Below, one piece after another: positions 29,113 through 41,834 of a DNA stretch of 64,000 nt. Position 1 is the stretch's first letter; each line of letters starts with the position of its first letter. Origin of the DNA: Diphasiastrum complanatum. Its lineage: Eukaryota > Streptophyta > Lycopodiopsida > Lycopodiales > Lycopodiaceae. The notes beneath the pieces are model-generated. The model was not told where the DNA came from and searched no databases. It saw only the letters and a program-made list of their open reading frames with translations. The stretch covers positions 2,562,081-2,626,080 of the forward strand of contig CM055113.1 of assembly GCA_029204225.1 (NCBI GenBank). Reading direction: 5' to 3'. A program made the translations under genes and the position numbers.

Positions 29113-30840
29113 CAGTTTAAGGGGTTTTGCAGGATGCAATTATATTAAGTTTGTTGGTTATTCAGGACCTTCAACAACTAGAATGAGAATGCAGTAATTC
29201 GTGGTGCATCTTCTCTTGAACCTTTACGTTCAGTAAGCTTATCAAATGTGAATCATTCTACCATTTTTGTTCCTGATTGACGTCGAGTTCGTTACGAATG
29301 GTGATCAATATCCCGGCAAAGGCTGTTGCAGTGGTGCTTTCTACTTTTTTCAGTCTCCTTTATTAACCTCAAGAAAAAATATTTGTATATCATCTGCTGA
29401 TGCTTCGGGCTGCCTGCAGACCGTATATTCAATTTTCTGTGTTTGGTACGAATACATGTATATCATTTGAAATTAGCTACGTAATTGGTTTCCTTTGATG
29501 GAGATCGCAAAAGCGGCACAACTTTGCGCCGTCCTAGAGCTTTTTATGTACCCGCCCCGTGCAGCAGCGGATATAGATATATCTTATCAGTCGTTTGTTC
29601 CTCTAACATTTGTACGATCATACAAGACCAACGCATCAACACATGATCCAATAGTTAGTCTGCGTTTATCCAAAAGTCGTAGATCCCAGCAACTTTATCA
29701 AATTCTTCTCAACTCAACGGTGGCACTCGCACATCAAACGTTAAAAGATCAAAACAGGTACAAAATATTCATGTAATTTTGGATCATTTGCGCTGTATGG
29801 GAACATCACCTACATCAGCCGTCAAAGCAAAAGACACAAAAGGCAGCAACCTCGTTTGTCTGAGTCGTCCCTTTGCTGAGCAGCACGTCTTGAGCGACGC
29901 ACGCTCTTGATAAAGCAAAACCCTTTACAATTTGGACAAGCGCCATCTCTTCTCGAGGATGCTGTCACAGCAAAAGACACCTCTCTCTCTCTCTCCCTGT
30001 GCTGCTACCTCTCGACTGCAGATTGACGGGCAAACTGCCTGCCTCAATAATTTTCCCGTCACTTGAAGGTCGAGTACATAAGGCGACCCTCCCTACCTGA
30101 AAGGTATGTTTTTTCTATTTTGTCGTTTTGAAGGGCATTTAAAGCGTCAATATTTTGGACACACTACACCAAACTTCGTGCATCTAGCAAGCCTTTTTAC
30201 CGGAAAGTTATAAAATTATTTTGTCATTTTGAAGGGCATTCAAACTTTTTACCCTTCTTGAGTGGTTCGGACACACGAGACACAATCTAGTAACTTGCCA
30301 CAAATAAATTAGGGTTAGTGGCCAAGAAATGCATTATTTTTTCATCCTTTTAATTTACAAAACCTCGGCAAACTTGTCTACAATAATTCAGATCACCTTG
30401 TTATTTTTTGTTGTAGCCACCGCTGGCTTTATTGACTTTTGTTGTAGCCGATGCTGGCTTTGTACTGGCTTTTTGGCAGGTTCTCAACTAGGGTATCAAC
30501 CCACTTTCAAAGACCCTCATCTACCTATAGGTACAAATATTTTCAAAAACAAGTTTTTGGGGTTATGAAGGAACCATCCATGGTGAAGCCAGAGGTCCCT
30601 TTAAGCCCCAAAGTGGTTGGAGAACTAGACTTGCACTATGGAGGGTAGAACCGAGTATTAGTTGACCATTCATATATAGTAGTGGAACATTAACATATTT
30701 GACAAGCCTTTGGAGGGGTTGCTAAGTAGAACCCTATGGTAGTCACAAGCTAAGTGGCCAACTAAAATTTTTGAGGGACCACCAGACAAGCACATCCATT
30801 TCTCATAATGCTGATTCATTTTTAGTCATTTGTTATCCAA
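29113..30840. other. Upstream flank / putative promoter region of the RAM1-like gene
   Basis: There is no convincing gene. On the minus strand the sequence around 29568-29585 reads TATATCTATATCC and could be a TATA element about 460 bp before the ATG, but this is weak. A short CT run lies at 29983-29996. A duplicated motif (attttgtc-ttttgaagggcatt) occurs near 30118 and 30218, and ttgttgtagcc-gctggcttt occurs twice near 30410-30460. Confidence 0.35.
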
Positions 30841-30845
30841 TGGGG

Positions 30846-30899
30846 TTGTCTTAGTTGATTGGCTTGCCATCCAAAGAAATTGGTCCCAGGTTCAAGCCC
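30846..30899 (+). repeat. Possible tRNA-derived SINE promoter (box A/B-like)
   Basis: GGTTCAAGCCC at 30889-30899 matches the RNA polymerase III box B consensus (GGTTCGANTCC) at 9 of 11 positions. TTGTCTTAGTTGATTGG at 30846-30862 is box-A-like, at spacing normal for tRNA-derived SINEs. No tRNA cloverleaf can be drawn. No tail or target duplication was found. Confidence 0.3.
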
Positions 30900-33800
30900 G
30901 ACGCCCTTGGAAACCAAGATGAATTTTTAGTGATTTCATGCCAAGTGTGATTTGCGAGCACAATAAATGTTTGGCCCAAAATCCTCAATTTTTTCCTTTC
31001 TCTATTATCATATACCAACAAAAATCTATTGAAAACTTGATACTAGAATCGATGGTTCTTATGGGGGAAGAACCGGCATAGTAAAATACCAAGATTTATA
31101 TTCTAGTATTTTATTGAGAACCATTAAGTAGGAGGATCATAAACGTAATGTAATACCTTGAAAGGACGATTCTTAATTTCAAATAATGTGGAATACCTTG
31201 CACCGGTGGGCATCCGAAAGATGTGATAATCGAATCTAGACAAAGAGTTTAAGGGTATAAGATGTCAATGGCATAGTACAAAGGGGTTGAGCTAGCTTCA
31301 CAAAGACAAAAGTATTGATGTTTCTCAACTTTAGCAATTATTCTTATATTGGATTACATTCGTCACAATGTATCTTTTATTAATGGGGGCAGAGAATTAC
31401 ACTAGTGCTCATGATGTAGCTTTGACACTTAATGTTAGGATATGGCCCAAAAAATATGAGTTGAATGGCTTTACACAGACTCACTGACATGGTCTTTCTT
31501 GATTTCAACATGAGTTCTAAAAGCATCGTGTGACTATGACATGCATAATTTTGAGTTTTAACAATATCACATTGTAGGCAAAACAAGAAAATTATGAAAA
31601 TTGTAACATGGAATCATGAAAACCAAGCACTTTTGGCTTGTTGAGAAAGAAGGATGGATGTTTTATATCTAACCTTTAGTTTTAACTAGTTGAACTTAAT
31701 CTCAATAAATTCTCATTGTGAACCTCCATGTCAGACAATCACTTGTAAGACATGTTAACTTCTCAAAAGATCAATGTTAAGAGACACAATTTGTTACCAA
31801 TTGATAGTAGATTTTACTGGCCACTTTGCAAGCAAGTCCTCTATTAAAATCAAGAAGTTTGTGAGTTTCACATAACATTGATGTAGGTTATGGTTGGGGA
31901 AAAGTTAACCTGCAAACCCCAAAAAAAATGGAGCAAAACAGTAGGCTATAAAAAAAAAAATGAGCAGTGTGAACTATCTTCCTTTGTTTTTTTCTCTCTC
32001 ACGTATGTCGGCTGTGGTGGTGGCTCAAATACTTAGCTTCCATTTGGACGTTCCTTTGTTGTTGTACGAGGCTTTGGGTGGGGAGTGTGTGCTTTTTGTT
32101 GGTGCAGGAGGGAATGCCACGTGGGAGCAACACAATACAAACCGTGTTTTAGCGCGTCGACCACTGTCCTAGAGGATCTCAGGTGACAGTGGACACGCAC
32201 CACCCTGGATTTTTAACTTGACATGTAGGATGCAAAAGTTGCTTTTAGCTAAAGAAGGGCATGCAAATTTCAAGCTTGGCATTTGCAAGTGCAATGCATG
32301 TCGAAGCTTGTTTGCCTTTCAAAGAAAGGCTAAAGTTTTTAAAACATGTCATTTGAATGGCAAACTTAAAAATTGCACTCTAGTTTGAAAGTTAGCTGTA
32401 GAAACTCAAATGTCATGCTAGCTCTAAATGTTAAAAAAATTTCTTGTAAAATAGGACAAGATTATAACCTCCCTTCATTTTGAAACGTACATTTAGAAAG
32501 TCAAATGTCATGCTAGTTCTAAATTTTGAAGATTTTCTTGTAAAATACAACACGATTATATTATTTTTATACATTTTATATTTGAAGAAATATACATGTC
32601 ATGTGAAAGGCTAAACACTAACAAAAATGTTTAGGCTAAAAGGTAAGGGTGCATGTTGAATTCCAAGCCTGCATGCAATGTTGCAATCTACATGTTAAAT
32701 TTCCTTTTGAAATTTTTTTCTCATTTTCTTCAAAACCGCCTCTAGTTTTTTAGGCATGTAAAAAGTTCTCTTTTATAAAGCCTCAAAATGCCAACATACA
32801 AAAATAGGTCAAATTTCGGATTGGCGGAAGAGGCTCGATGGTGCTTGAAGATGCCTAAAGAGAGAACAACCTAAAAATGACATTGACCAAGGGCTAGGCA
32901 AGGCCCACCTCTGATGCATGGGTGTAGAAATCCCCATCATAATGGAGATCATGATGCTAACTTTCAAGCATGCTTAATCATTTGATGAAGTTGAGGCCAT
33001 GTCACCATCATCCATTGGTGTAGAAGCCTCCATCATAATGGAGAGACCATGATGCTATCTTTCAAGCATGCTTAATTGGTTGATGAGGTTGAGGCCATGT
33101 CAGCACCCTCATTCATGATCACTCTACCCTTAACATGTGAGCACCCTCATTCATGATCACTCTACCCTTAACATGTCCTTAACCACTTACGAAGTGCCTT
33201 TTTCTCCCTCACCCCCATAGTCTCAATTGAGTTGCTTGGAATGGATGGGGCCAAGCACTTATGTGCCTTTAAGATACCATATTCCTAACCGTGACTGATG
33301 GTGCAAGCAAGGCCCTACCCTCATCCGATGGTGGGAAAGGTTAATCATGAAATCTTGATGCAACATTTAAAGCAATCTAGACCATTCGGGGATGAGGGTG
33401 AGGCCATGCCTGCACCCTAAATCTTGATTGGAAATACATCGTTTTAGGCCATCTAGACACAAGGCCTATGACTCCCAAGCTTTCAACACATGTTGCGGAT
33501 CTAAACAATCATAAGGTAATTGTAGGTCCATGTTAATCTTCAAACATGAACTCTTTTGGAAACCTTTGAAGATGGCCTTTTAGACAGAACATTTGACACT
33601 TCAATGCAAGAATTAAAATATTGTAGTATAATGTATTGGGAAACTCACTTTGCCTATGTGAAAATTGTGAATACTTTGGCCTCATACCTTCAAAAACTTA
33701 TAAGCTAATGCATGAAATGTTAATTTCAATGATAGGACTGTATGGGTTTTTAAAAAAAGAAAACTTGCTTTGATGTGTCTTGCAATATATTTTATGGGGG

Positions 33801-35270
33801 TTTCAATCTCTAGAATTAGAAAACTTGGCTATTAACAAATTGTATGGACTCATGTGAATGTAAAACTTTTCATGCTCTTGATAGTACATACAATTATTTG
33901 GTATACGAAGACTTTATCATATAGGCATTCATATAGATACTATCCAAGTGCTTGTCAAATATGATCAAATAACCAAAATATTGATAGCTAGAGGGAATCG
34001 GAAATGCAACTTTTTTGCTAATTGAAACCCGCAACTGCACAATTTTGAGTTTTTCTAGGTCTTGAATCCAATAATTCTTAAAAAGGTTAAGAATCATGAA
34101 CACTATATGTGACATGTTGGTTGGACCCTCTTGCTCCTCTAGGCATGAACAAAAGACATACAACATGTCAAATCAATGAACTACATCCTCCAAAAAGAAA
34201 GATGTTGGTTATAATCTCTAGCTATTCTCTGACATACCAAAAGAAAAAACAAAACCATTGTGATATGTGTAGGAAAAACACTGAGAATTTTCCTTCAGAG
34301 AACGTGATGAAAGTTTGAATAAATCGAACGAATATTAGCATCTTTAATCGTGTCTGAATCTGGCCTATACACTAATAGAGCAGGTTCTATTATGATTGAA
34401 TTAAGCGTGCGGATTTGAACATATGTATGAGTGTGATAGATAATTTCAGATAATTAGAAATAAGTATGAAACACCAATAAAGTAGGAATTAATCTATTGA
34501 TTCTGATTCTTCTATCTTCATCTCTGCCTTCTTACAATGAGTAAGTGTACATGTATTTATATTGTCATAGGATAGGTCTTTTGGCCTTCTTCCTCCTATA
34601 AACAGTCGATCTAACCGTTAAAACGGTTGATATACAACGACATTTTGTTTCCAAGTTCAACAGTTTATCTTTTGAATTTGTTTATCTTTTGAACAAGAAT
34701 AAAGGTCGAATAAGTAAATGTCAAATAAATAAAGATCGAATCAGCATTGGTTGATTCGAATGAATAAATGTCGATTCTTTCGAATTTGATTTCTCAACCT
34801 TTGTCGATTAAACTGTAGACTTTGTTAGTAGAACTAAGACTTGTTTGTCGAGGTGTTCTACAGTATGCCACAGAGGCCTTTTCGAATGGGTGATATTGTG
34901 AATTTAGGGTTTAGGGTTATCCAAAAAAAAATTAGTAACGTTGGATGAAAAGTACATGCTAGAAATTCCGGGTGTAGTCGATTTTTCCTCCTTGCCTTGA
35001 GGTCTTAAGTTTTCAAATTGTGCAAATAGGTAGGGACATAACAAAATTAAAAACATGCAACAAAAAAATAGATAGAATTAGTTACATCAACTTTCTAGTA
35101 GAATCAAGAAAATTGGGCAAGTGACATAAGTAAACGTTACAATGATGCGATGTCAAACCTTGTGATAACAATGGAGATATGGAGTTTAATGCCAAAGAGA
35201 AATGGTGTAAAGTGAAGAATAAAGTAGCAACCAAAATACAAAAATGAACAAGAGTGTACAAATAAGAAAG
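30900..35270. other. Non-coding DNA with short local repeats
   Basis: I see no gene. Local duplications: a degenerate pair at about 32400-32467 and 32498-32562 (sharing aaatgtcatgctag and tttcttgtaaaata); an 85-bp pair at about 32923-33006 and 33020-33103; and a 38-bp tandem pair at 33103-33140 and 33141-33178. The 70-codon frame at 31960-32172 has no known domain. Confidence 0.4.
33103..33178. repeat. Near-perfect 38-bp tandem duplication
   Basis: GCACCCTCATTCATGATCAC... occurs at 33103 and again at 33141 with essentially identical sequence, indicating recent slippage or duplication. An older 85-bp direct repeat sits immediately before it. Confidence 0.85.
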
Positions 35271-35284
35271 GAGCGTATCATTTT

Positions 35285-35455
35285 GTGAGGGAGCAAGTCA
35301 TGGCAAAGGAGGTGGAGCTTCAACATGTGTCTTCAAGGGAATGTGTAGCTGATATCTTCACCAAAGCATTGGGAAAGGACTTGTTCATGAATCATATGAC
35401 ATCACTTGGAGTGTTATCAAAGTCCATGCTAAAACTAGTTGAAGAGGGAGTGTGA
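35285..35455 (+). pseudogene. Ty1/copia RNase H C-terminal fragment
   Basis: The plus strand reads REQVMAKEVELQHVSSRECV, then ADIFTKALGKDLF, ending VEEGV and a TGA. This is the usual end of copia RNase H (ADIFTK motif). It runs straight into a purine tract (gaagagggag) and an LTR start at 35451. RT and integrase of this copy are missing upstream. Confidence 0.85.
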
Positions 35456-35753
35456 AAGATTCAACTATTTTAGTCATATTTGCTACATTTGTTTATTTGG
35501 CAATTGAGGCCAATTTCATATTAGACTTAGAGTTTGACTTTTCAAAGTTATATTAGTCTACATGCACTTGAATAAACACTTTTGGAAAGTGTGGGAAAGT
35601 TTAGAAGTCGAGTTTGAATAGATTCAAATTTGAATGTTGGGTACATTGAATCTAGTCCAAGAAATAGTAGGGTTTTTCGTATTGGAGAGAAACCAAGTGG
35701 CAAGTTAGGTTTTGGACCTGTTATAAAAGGATGTAACTCGTGGGAAGAGAGGA

Positions 35754-35825
<72 letters not shown>

Positions 35826-35940
35826 CTCATTCATGCTTATACATGGTTTTCTTGGGTTCTACTATGCATTGGTGCACTATACTTGTGATATCTTGCAATT
35901 TTATGTGTAGAATAATCATTAATTGCTATCACGTGTGACA
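35451..35940 (+). repeat. 3' LTR of a truncated copia element
   Basis: It begins TGTGAAAGATT directly after the polypurine tract and probably ends ...GTGTGACA at 35940. A TATAAAAGG box lies at 35722-35730, followed by a long perfect (CT)n run at 35756-35822 that would be transcribed in the leader. The distal boundary is inferred, because the 5' LTR is absent. Confidence 0.65.
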
Positions 35941-36835
35941 TACAATAGGGTACTATAATTGTATGGCCAGCAACAGTACTTCATGTTTTAGTTCATGCTT
36001 GATGCATCTCAATCTTAGTGTAGATGCTGATTTTTTTACATTGGCAAGATTGGTGAGTTGTTTGTTTTTGTAACCAAAGATCAATTTGTAGGTTTGGATC
36101 TTAATGATTCTCAAATCTTTCACAAAAACTATTAGGAATAAGTTATTCCACTCCGCTTTCAAACATGCCAATAATACGCAAATTCATTACAAATGGCTAC
36201 CAGGCAAAAAAGATTTCAAAGGGTCTTGGACCAATAAAATTTCATTGGGTTGGAAAACTGTTGATTTAACTAATGTTTGTACTTGGAATTCTTTTCTTAT
36301 TGATTGATATCTTTCCTTTTTTGAAATACAATTCATTAAAAGACTCGCCAAACTTGGGCAAACTGCTTATATAAATGCCTTCAAGCATTCATTTAGATAT
36401 ATTGACAATATATGTTTTATAAATAATTCTGACAACTGTGTAGAAACACGTATAAAGTTGCAGAACTGAATAAATGAAATGGATGTAGATTAAAGATCGA
36501 TTATTCAGATGAATCACTCCCGATAGTATAATCCAACACTTGTGATACCACCTCACAATCTCAGGAGACAAGATGGATGAGGGATAAGCCATTTGGATGC
36601 AAAGAGGGTTGCAGGTGACAACAAGCGCAAGGAGAAAGACATACCTTGGGATACATTCTCACTTGGAAGCAAATCACCTGACATAAAGCTCCCTAAATAG
36701 TTTGAGAGATTGATGGAGAGTCATGACACGGATGACTTTCCTAAATCATCCATTCAGGGAATTAACTAGAGAAGATGTAACCTGATAGGTATGAAGCTAA
36801 TTATGTTCTCTTATTAAGTACCATACAAAGCAAAA
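35941..36835. other. Unassigned sequence
   Basis: Short overlapping frames only (36104-36307 plus, 35953-36171 minus), without recognisable domains. This stretch separates two unrelated copia fragments. Confidence 0.35.
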
Positions 36836-36839
36836 GACC

Positions 36840-37790
36840 TTCAACTTATGATGAAGCGAAAGATGAAGACATTTGGGTCAAAGCCATGAGAGAAGAAATT
36901 GACTCGATCACCAAGCATGATACATGGGACTTGGTGGAGCCACTAGCTGGTAAGAAACGCATTGGTTGTAAATGGGTATATTGTACAAAGTGACATGCAT
37001 ATGGGAGCATAGCAAAGCACAAGGTGAGATTGGTGTTCAAAGGCTATGCACAGAGTAAGGGCATCGATTACGAATAGACCTTTGTGCTAATATGTAAGTG
37101 GAATACATTACGTTATCGCTTTAGCCTCTCATTTTGGTTGGCCTTTACATTAGATGGATGTAAAATCTACTTTTCTAAATGGTAATTTGGAGGAGGAAGT
37201 GTTCCTCAACTTGAAGGCCTTGTTAAAAAGGATAGGAGCATAAAGTTTGCCACTTGAAGAAAACACTTTATGGCTTAAAACAAGCACCATGTGCATGGTA
37301 GAGAAAGATTGATGCATATTTCCATTCTAAAGAGATGGTGAGAATACACTCCGATCCTAATCTTTATCAATTTGAGATGACGGATCTCAATCTAATGCAC
37401 TATAGTCTTGGAGTGAAAGAGTGGCAAAAAGGACATGAGGTGGGGTAACTCGAGTCAATTATGTCATGGAATGGCTACACAAGGTCAAGCTACAAGATTG
37501 CAAACTAGTGAATGCACCCATTGAGCTAGATAAAAAACTTTCCAAGTTTGATGAGTCACAACCATTTGATGCTATGTTATATAGACAACTAGTAGGAAGG
37601 TTGATTTACCTACCACGACTAGGCTAGATATATGCTATGTTGTTGGTATTGTGAGTCAGTTTATAACAGCACCTATTGAAACACATTGGAAGGTAGCCAA
37701 GCGCATTTTGCCGCATGTTAAGGTCGACTATGGCTTAGTGTACAAGAAGCAAGTAGGTGCACCTGAGATTCGTGGTTTTGCTTCAAATTG
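36840..37790 (+). pseudogene. Ty1/copia RT/RNase H remnant with the YVDD segment deleted
   Basis: Frames with many stops give EAKDEDIWVKAMREEIDSIT, GKKRIGCKWVYCTK, KHKVRLVFKGYAQSKGIDYE, MDVKSTFLNGNLEEEVFL-like, LYGLKQAP and HSDPNLYQFEMTDLNLMHYS, then LYRQLVGRLIYL. The join from DPNLYQF straight to TDLNLMHY removes the part of RT that normally carries YVDD. The element is dead and lacks gag, integrase and identified LTRs. A tgtgagggaatg|TGTTGG-like PPT/LTR start near 38392 may be its 3' end. Confidence 0.8.
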
Positions 37791-38650
37791 TTCTAGATGT
37801 TGATAGTTTGTGGATCCAACTGGCTATACCAAATTTTGGCTTATTTTTGTAACAAACTAGGTAGAATCTAGAGTTTATCATTTTTCATACTCCCACGATT
37901 TGATATAGTAATGTTTCAAATATAATTATCGACATCATTTTGGTAGAAGTGGGTGTTGGCAAAGCCATAGAGTTTGGCTAAGGCTCCAAAAAAAACATTC
38001 AATGGCTATGGCAAATTTATATTCGTCTGATTTCTATTGGCAAGTGCTTGTCTTAAAAGTTCAAAATATTTAGCTTGTTTGTTATATCACCTTTTGTGTT
38101 CTTCTCTCAACTGATCAATCTTGTGATATGCTACGGATCTTACGTAATGATTTCAAATAGTTTGCGAGTATCACAATCTATAAGTGCACTTCAATTAAAA
38201 GAATCATCCAAAGAGATCGTTCTCTCTTCAACAATTGCACCAAAAAAATAATGATTTTATGTCATGGATCACCTATTCTATAATTGTACTGTTAATATAG
38301 TGTATATGATTATTGTTTCCCAAGAGAAATAAACAGTGTTATTCAAGTGATTTAGCGTCAAATTATGAATAAGAATAAATTGTGAGGGAATGTTGGTTAT
38401 CAAGAGATATTTTATTTCTCTTTTAACATCCAATAACACCAAAGATTTTGATTAAATCAATGTTATTTAGTTTCAGACTACTATTACCTTACCTTTTGAT
38501 ATGTAACAGTTTATGGGTTACAAACAATAGTGACATTAAACCGTCACACCAAAAAACCAAAAAAAAACAAAAAATAAAAATAAATTAGAGTTTTGATTAG
38601 ATTCGTTATTTGTAATATCTTTCACAACATCTAAAAGAGAAACTTCTTGT
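37791..38650. other. Unassigned sequence between a copia remnant and the LINE-like element
   Basis: No gene is seen. A purine tract followed by TGTTGGTTATC at about 38380-38400 looks like a copia PPT/LTR junction. An A-rich run lies at 38550-38585. Confidence 0.35.
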
Positions 38651-38775
38651 TTTTATTAATAAAAGATGGGAAAACTCATCAGAGTACAAAGGAATGCACG
38701 TTGAAAGCGTAAAGGCCATAAGGCGAATTGAGATACTGTACAACTATAACAAAGCAACAATCTCACAGAGAGTAT

Positions 38776-39189
38776 CTACATAAAGCCTACTGCTTGGTGT
38801 AAGTCGCTAGTTGAGACAGTTGGAAGTTTAGGTAGTGCAGGAAGCTGTGAAGCAGCTGTTCCTGCAACTACGGCACGTCGAATTGCAAGTGCCTGAGTGC
38901 GTTGTAAAGTCATAGAAACTCGTTGACGATAATAGGCTATAAGGATAGATAAAGGTGAGGCACCACGTCCTTGGAGTTTCGCTGCAAAACCTGCACAAGA
39001 TGATAGAAAATCATCGAATTTCTTATGCAGGCACCCATAAGTTTCCAAAGCAAAAGGAATAAAATCTTCTCCAAGAATGCGATGTGAATAATCTCGCTCT
39101 TTATCTAGAGCTGCATGAGAAGCAGCACAACTCAGAAGAAAGGCGCAAGTGTGGAACAACAGAGCGCGCAACAAGCCAAGCACCAGCAC
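38776..39189 (-). pseudogene. C-terminal domain of the LINE-like polyprotein
   Basis: This is the longest frame of the 3' part (137 codons). It holds the conserved tail of this RT class: HRILGEDFIPFALETYGCLH, then a Cys-containing helix region, then SILIAYYRQRVSMTLQRTQA. It ends with a normal stop. It is broken from the upstream RT by frameshifts near 39190-39200 and 39550, so it is part of a dead element rather than a separate gene. Confidence 0.7.
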
Positions 39190-39939
39190 CCGGGCCTACA
39201 CAGGACATAAGGCGAGCCCGAGTCTCATCGGAAGGTGAATCACTGAGAAGCTGAGTGAAAGCATGTGAGTGGAAACGCTCCAAAAGATACTTTTGAAAAT
39301 GAGCACGCTAATGGCTAAGCAAAGTCTCAAAGGGAGGCAAAGAAGCTCGCACAGTTGGAGGGATGAGATCCTTGGCCGCACGGAGATGTTGTTGGTAAGC
39401 GTAGAGGCAACAAGAGCCCAACTTTGCATAAAAGCAGCTGGAGCAATAGAAGTTGTGCAAGTAAGACCAACACCTCCGGACGAAACGGGAAGAGAGACTT
39501 GTCGCTTAACGAACTGACCATTGGGAATGCAAAAGGATTCTGAACCCATCAACGACCCAGAATATCTGATAAAGCATTATCGAAATCCTGCAGCAAAGCT
39601 AAAACATCAGGAGAGAGAGGAACACACTATAGGATACAACTTGGCCATTGAGCGAAGCATTGAGTGAGAGCAACTTAAGCGTTGCGAAGCTTTGGTAGCA
39701 AATCAGCGTGACGAAAATGCGCGCCCAAAGTGTCCCGCAAAGAGGAAGCCACAAAATCCAAGAAACCTATAGGAATACCAAGCGTTTGAATCCCATCAGC
39801 CGGAGTATTGAAACCTGTAGGTAAAGGGAGCTCAGGAAGGAGGCCCTGAGGACACCAAGCAACGCACTTAGAGGGATTCACAATGAAACCCAAAGCCGAA
39901 AGTTGCTGAGAGAAATGTAGGAAAGCCGGAAAGACGTCA

Positions 39940-40713
39940 TTAGCAGGTCAGCAGCAATAGAGGGAAACAAACAAGAAGGAAAAGCAGCAAAAGAAGCACG
40001 CAATGCCCGAAAGTGCGCCAAAGAAAAAAAACACCACCCAAGGGATCACCTTGTCTGATACCATCAGCAGACAGGATAACCAAAACATCACCTGAGCGAG
40101 AAGCATGACTGAAATATAAAGGCGCATTCATGGAATAAAAAGAGCAAACAAACGGGATGAGCTGAGCGAGAGGACCGTGAGCCGCACGAAGTTCTTGGAA
40201 AATGGCCCCTCGAGAAACAAAATTGAAAGCATTTTTAACATCCACTTGAAGGACAACCCAACATGGATGAAGATCCAAGATAGCACGCAAAACATGTACA
40301 ACTGTCTCGCAACCGCCAGGAGTAGCACAACCAAACTAATGAGGAAACATGTGGTCATGAAAATTGTCACGAAGCTGAAAACCAAGAGCCCTAGAAACCA
40401 ATCTGTATAAAACCCCTCCAACAGCAATGGGACGCACTACACTGCCAGGCTTATCCAAGGCTATCAAACGAGCAACACCAAGAATACGAACAATAGCGAG
40501 AGGAATATGGCCACATGCTACGGAAGAGCAAACCAAACCCGCTAGTAGAGACATCGGGAGAAAAACAGTCACGAAGATGCTCGAAAACCATACCAGAAGG
40601 CCCCCTAGTTGACAAATGAGGGCTGCGTAGAAAACCATTAAGAAAATGAGATTCAGAAAGCTGCAAATCGGAGTCAGGTTCAAAGTCCTCAACAAAAGAG
40701 GGGAAGGAGTCAT
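39940..40713 (-). pseudogene. Reverse-transcriptase core of the LINE-like element
   Basis: The palm-domain blocks sit in two overlapping frames (40713-40336 and 40290-39940), separated by a stop after DHMFPH. Motif A is LQVDVKNAFNF and motif B-like is GIRQGDPLGG. The protein would copy element RNA into DNA. With the frame break and degraded catalytic box it cannot be active. Confidence 0.8.
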
Positions 40714-41834
40714 TTGTCGGTGGATGAAGAAGCTCCAAAGCCTGAAGGGTGGCAGCAGAAGGAGAAGCTGGACTTGTAGTAGCTAGAGCACGAGTTGCAC
40801 GAGAATACTCACCCACTTGCCCAAGTAAAACACAACGACGCAACCGACGATGAACAGGGGGTATAGAAACACCATCCGAAGTCGAATCCCACTGAGCAGC
40901 AAGCGCATGACAGAGAAGGAAATGCTATTCTTGCAAATTTTTCCGATCTCCTGACTTAAAGCGACGAATCCTGTTGCGAGTTTCCCTATGACCAGCATCA
41001 CCACCCCGAGGAGGCAGAGGCAAACACCAGAGAGAAAAAAGCAAAAAGGCATGCCAAGCTGCAAAATCAGAAAGGATTCGAAGCCAGATGAGACAAAGGT
41101 AAGGACAAAAGGGAGCGAATCCAGGTCCAAGCCGAGTCAGGTGCGAAGTGGGAGCAGGATGAGGTGCAAGGTCGACATTGGTTAGTACGAGCTGTTGACG
41201 AAAAGCAGAGCAAGCATTATGATGGCAAGAAAGACCGGCACCTTGCACATAAAGGCGACCACAGCCTACACATGGAACACGGGGGCGAAAAGAGGAAGGA
41301 GAAAGCTGAAAAACTGAAAGAGAGGAAGAAAGCTGGTGGCGAAGATAGGGCGGACAGTATGGCACCACCTGGCCAAAGGAAACAAGCAAGGAATCCGCAA
41401 TACCACGGTGGGCTTCACGATGCGCGCATGAAGGGGAAGCACTAGAAGGGTGTTCTGAAGGGGAAACAGGTCTCTTTTCTCCACGTCGAGCAAAAGGATT
41501 GAACTTCGGGAGTTGCAAAGGATGAAAAGCTTCTTGAGGAACCATATTGACAAGTAAAGACCACACCATAGCCTTTACGATCCTTTCTTCAATCACACAC
41601 TTTGACCAGCAGCTCACAAGGAAGAGAGGGGGAGAGAAAGGTGAACACCAGTCCTGATAGCTGGAACCGGCGCTCAGACAGTCATCCCACAATCAAAGCG
41701 GCCATTATGGTTCGTAAGCCAAGAGGGCAGGCACTCAGACAACGATGATCAGCCAGCAAGGGGTGGCGCTCAGACAGCGATGGGCTCTTCGGCTCTCTTT
41801 TCAGCAGATGGAGGACTCCAGTAGGTTGACTACA

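Noticed and set aside
29495-29776. 93-codon plus frame upstream of the RAM1-like gene
   Set aside because: No domain and likely promoter or 5' flank sequence of the opposite-strand gene.
34857-34878. ctacagtatgccacagaggcc as a degenerate PBS
   Set aside because: Too many differences from TGGTATCAGAGCC, and the sequence before it does not match the LTR at 35451.
34903-34918. TTTAGGGTTTAGGG, two plant telomere-like repeats (also one near 58257)
   Set aside because: Only about two units, common by chance in plant DNA; no interstitial telomere array.
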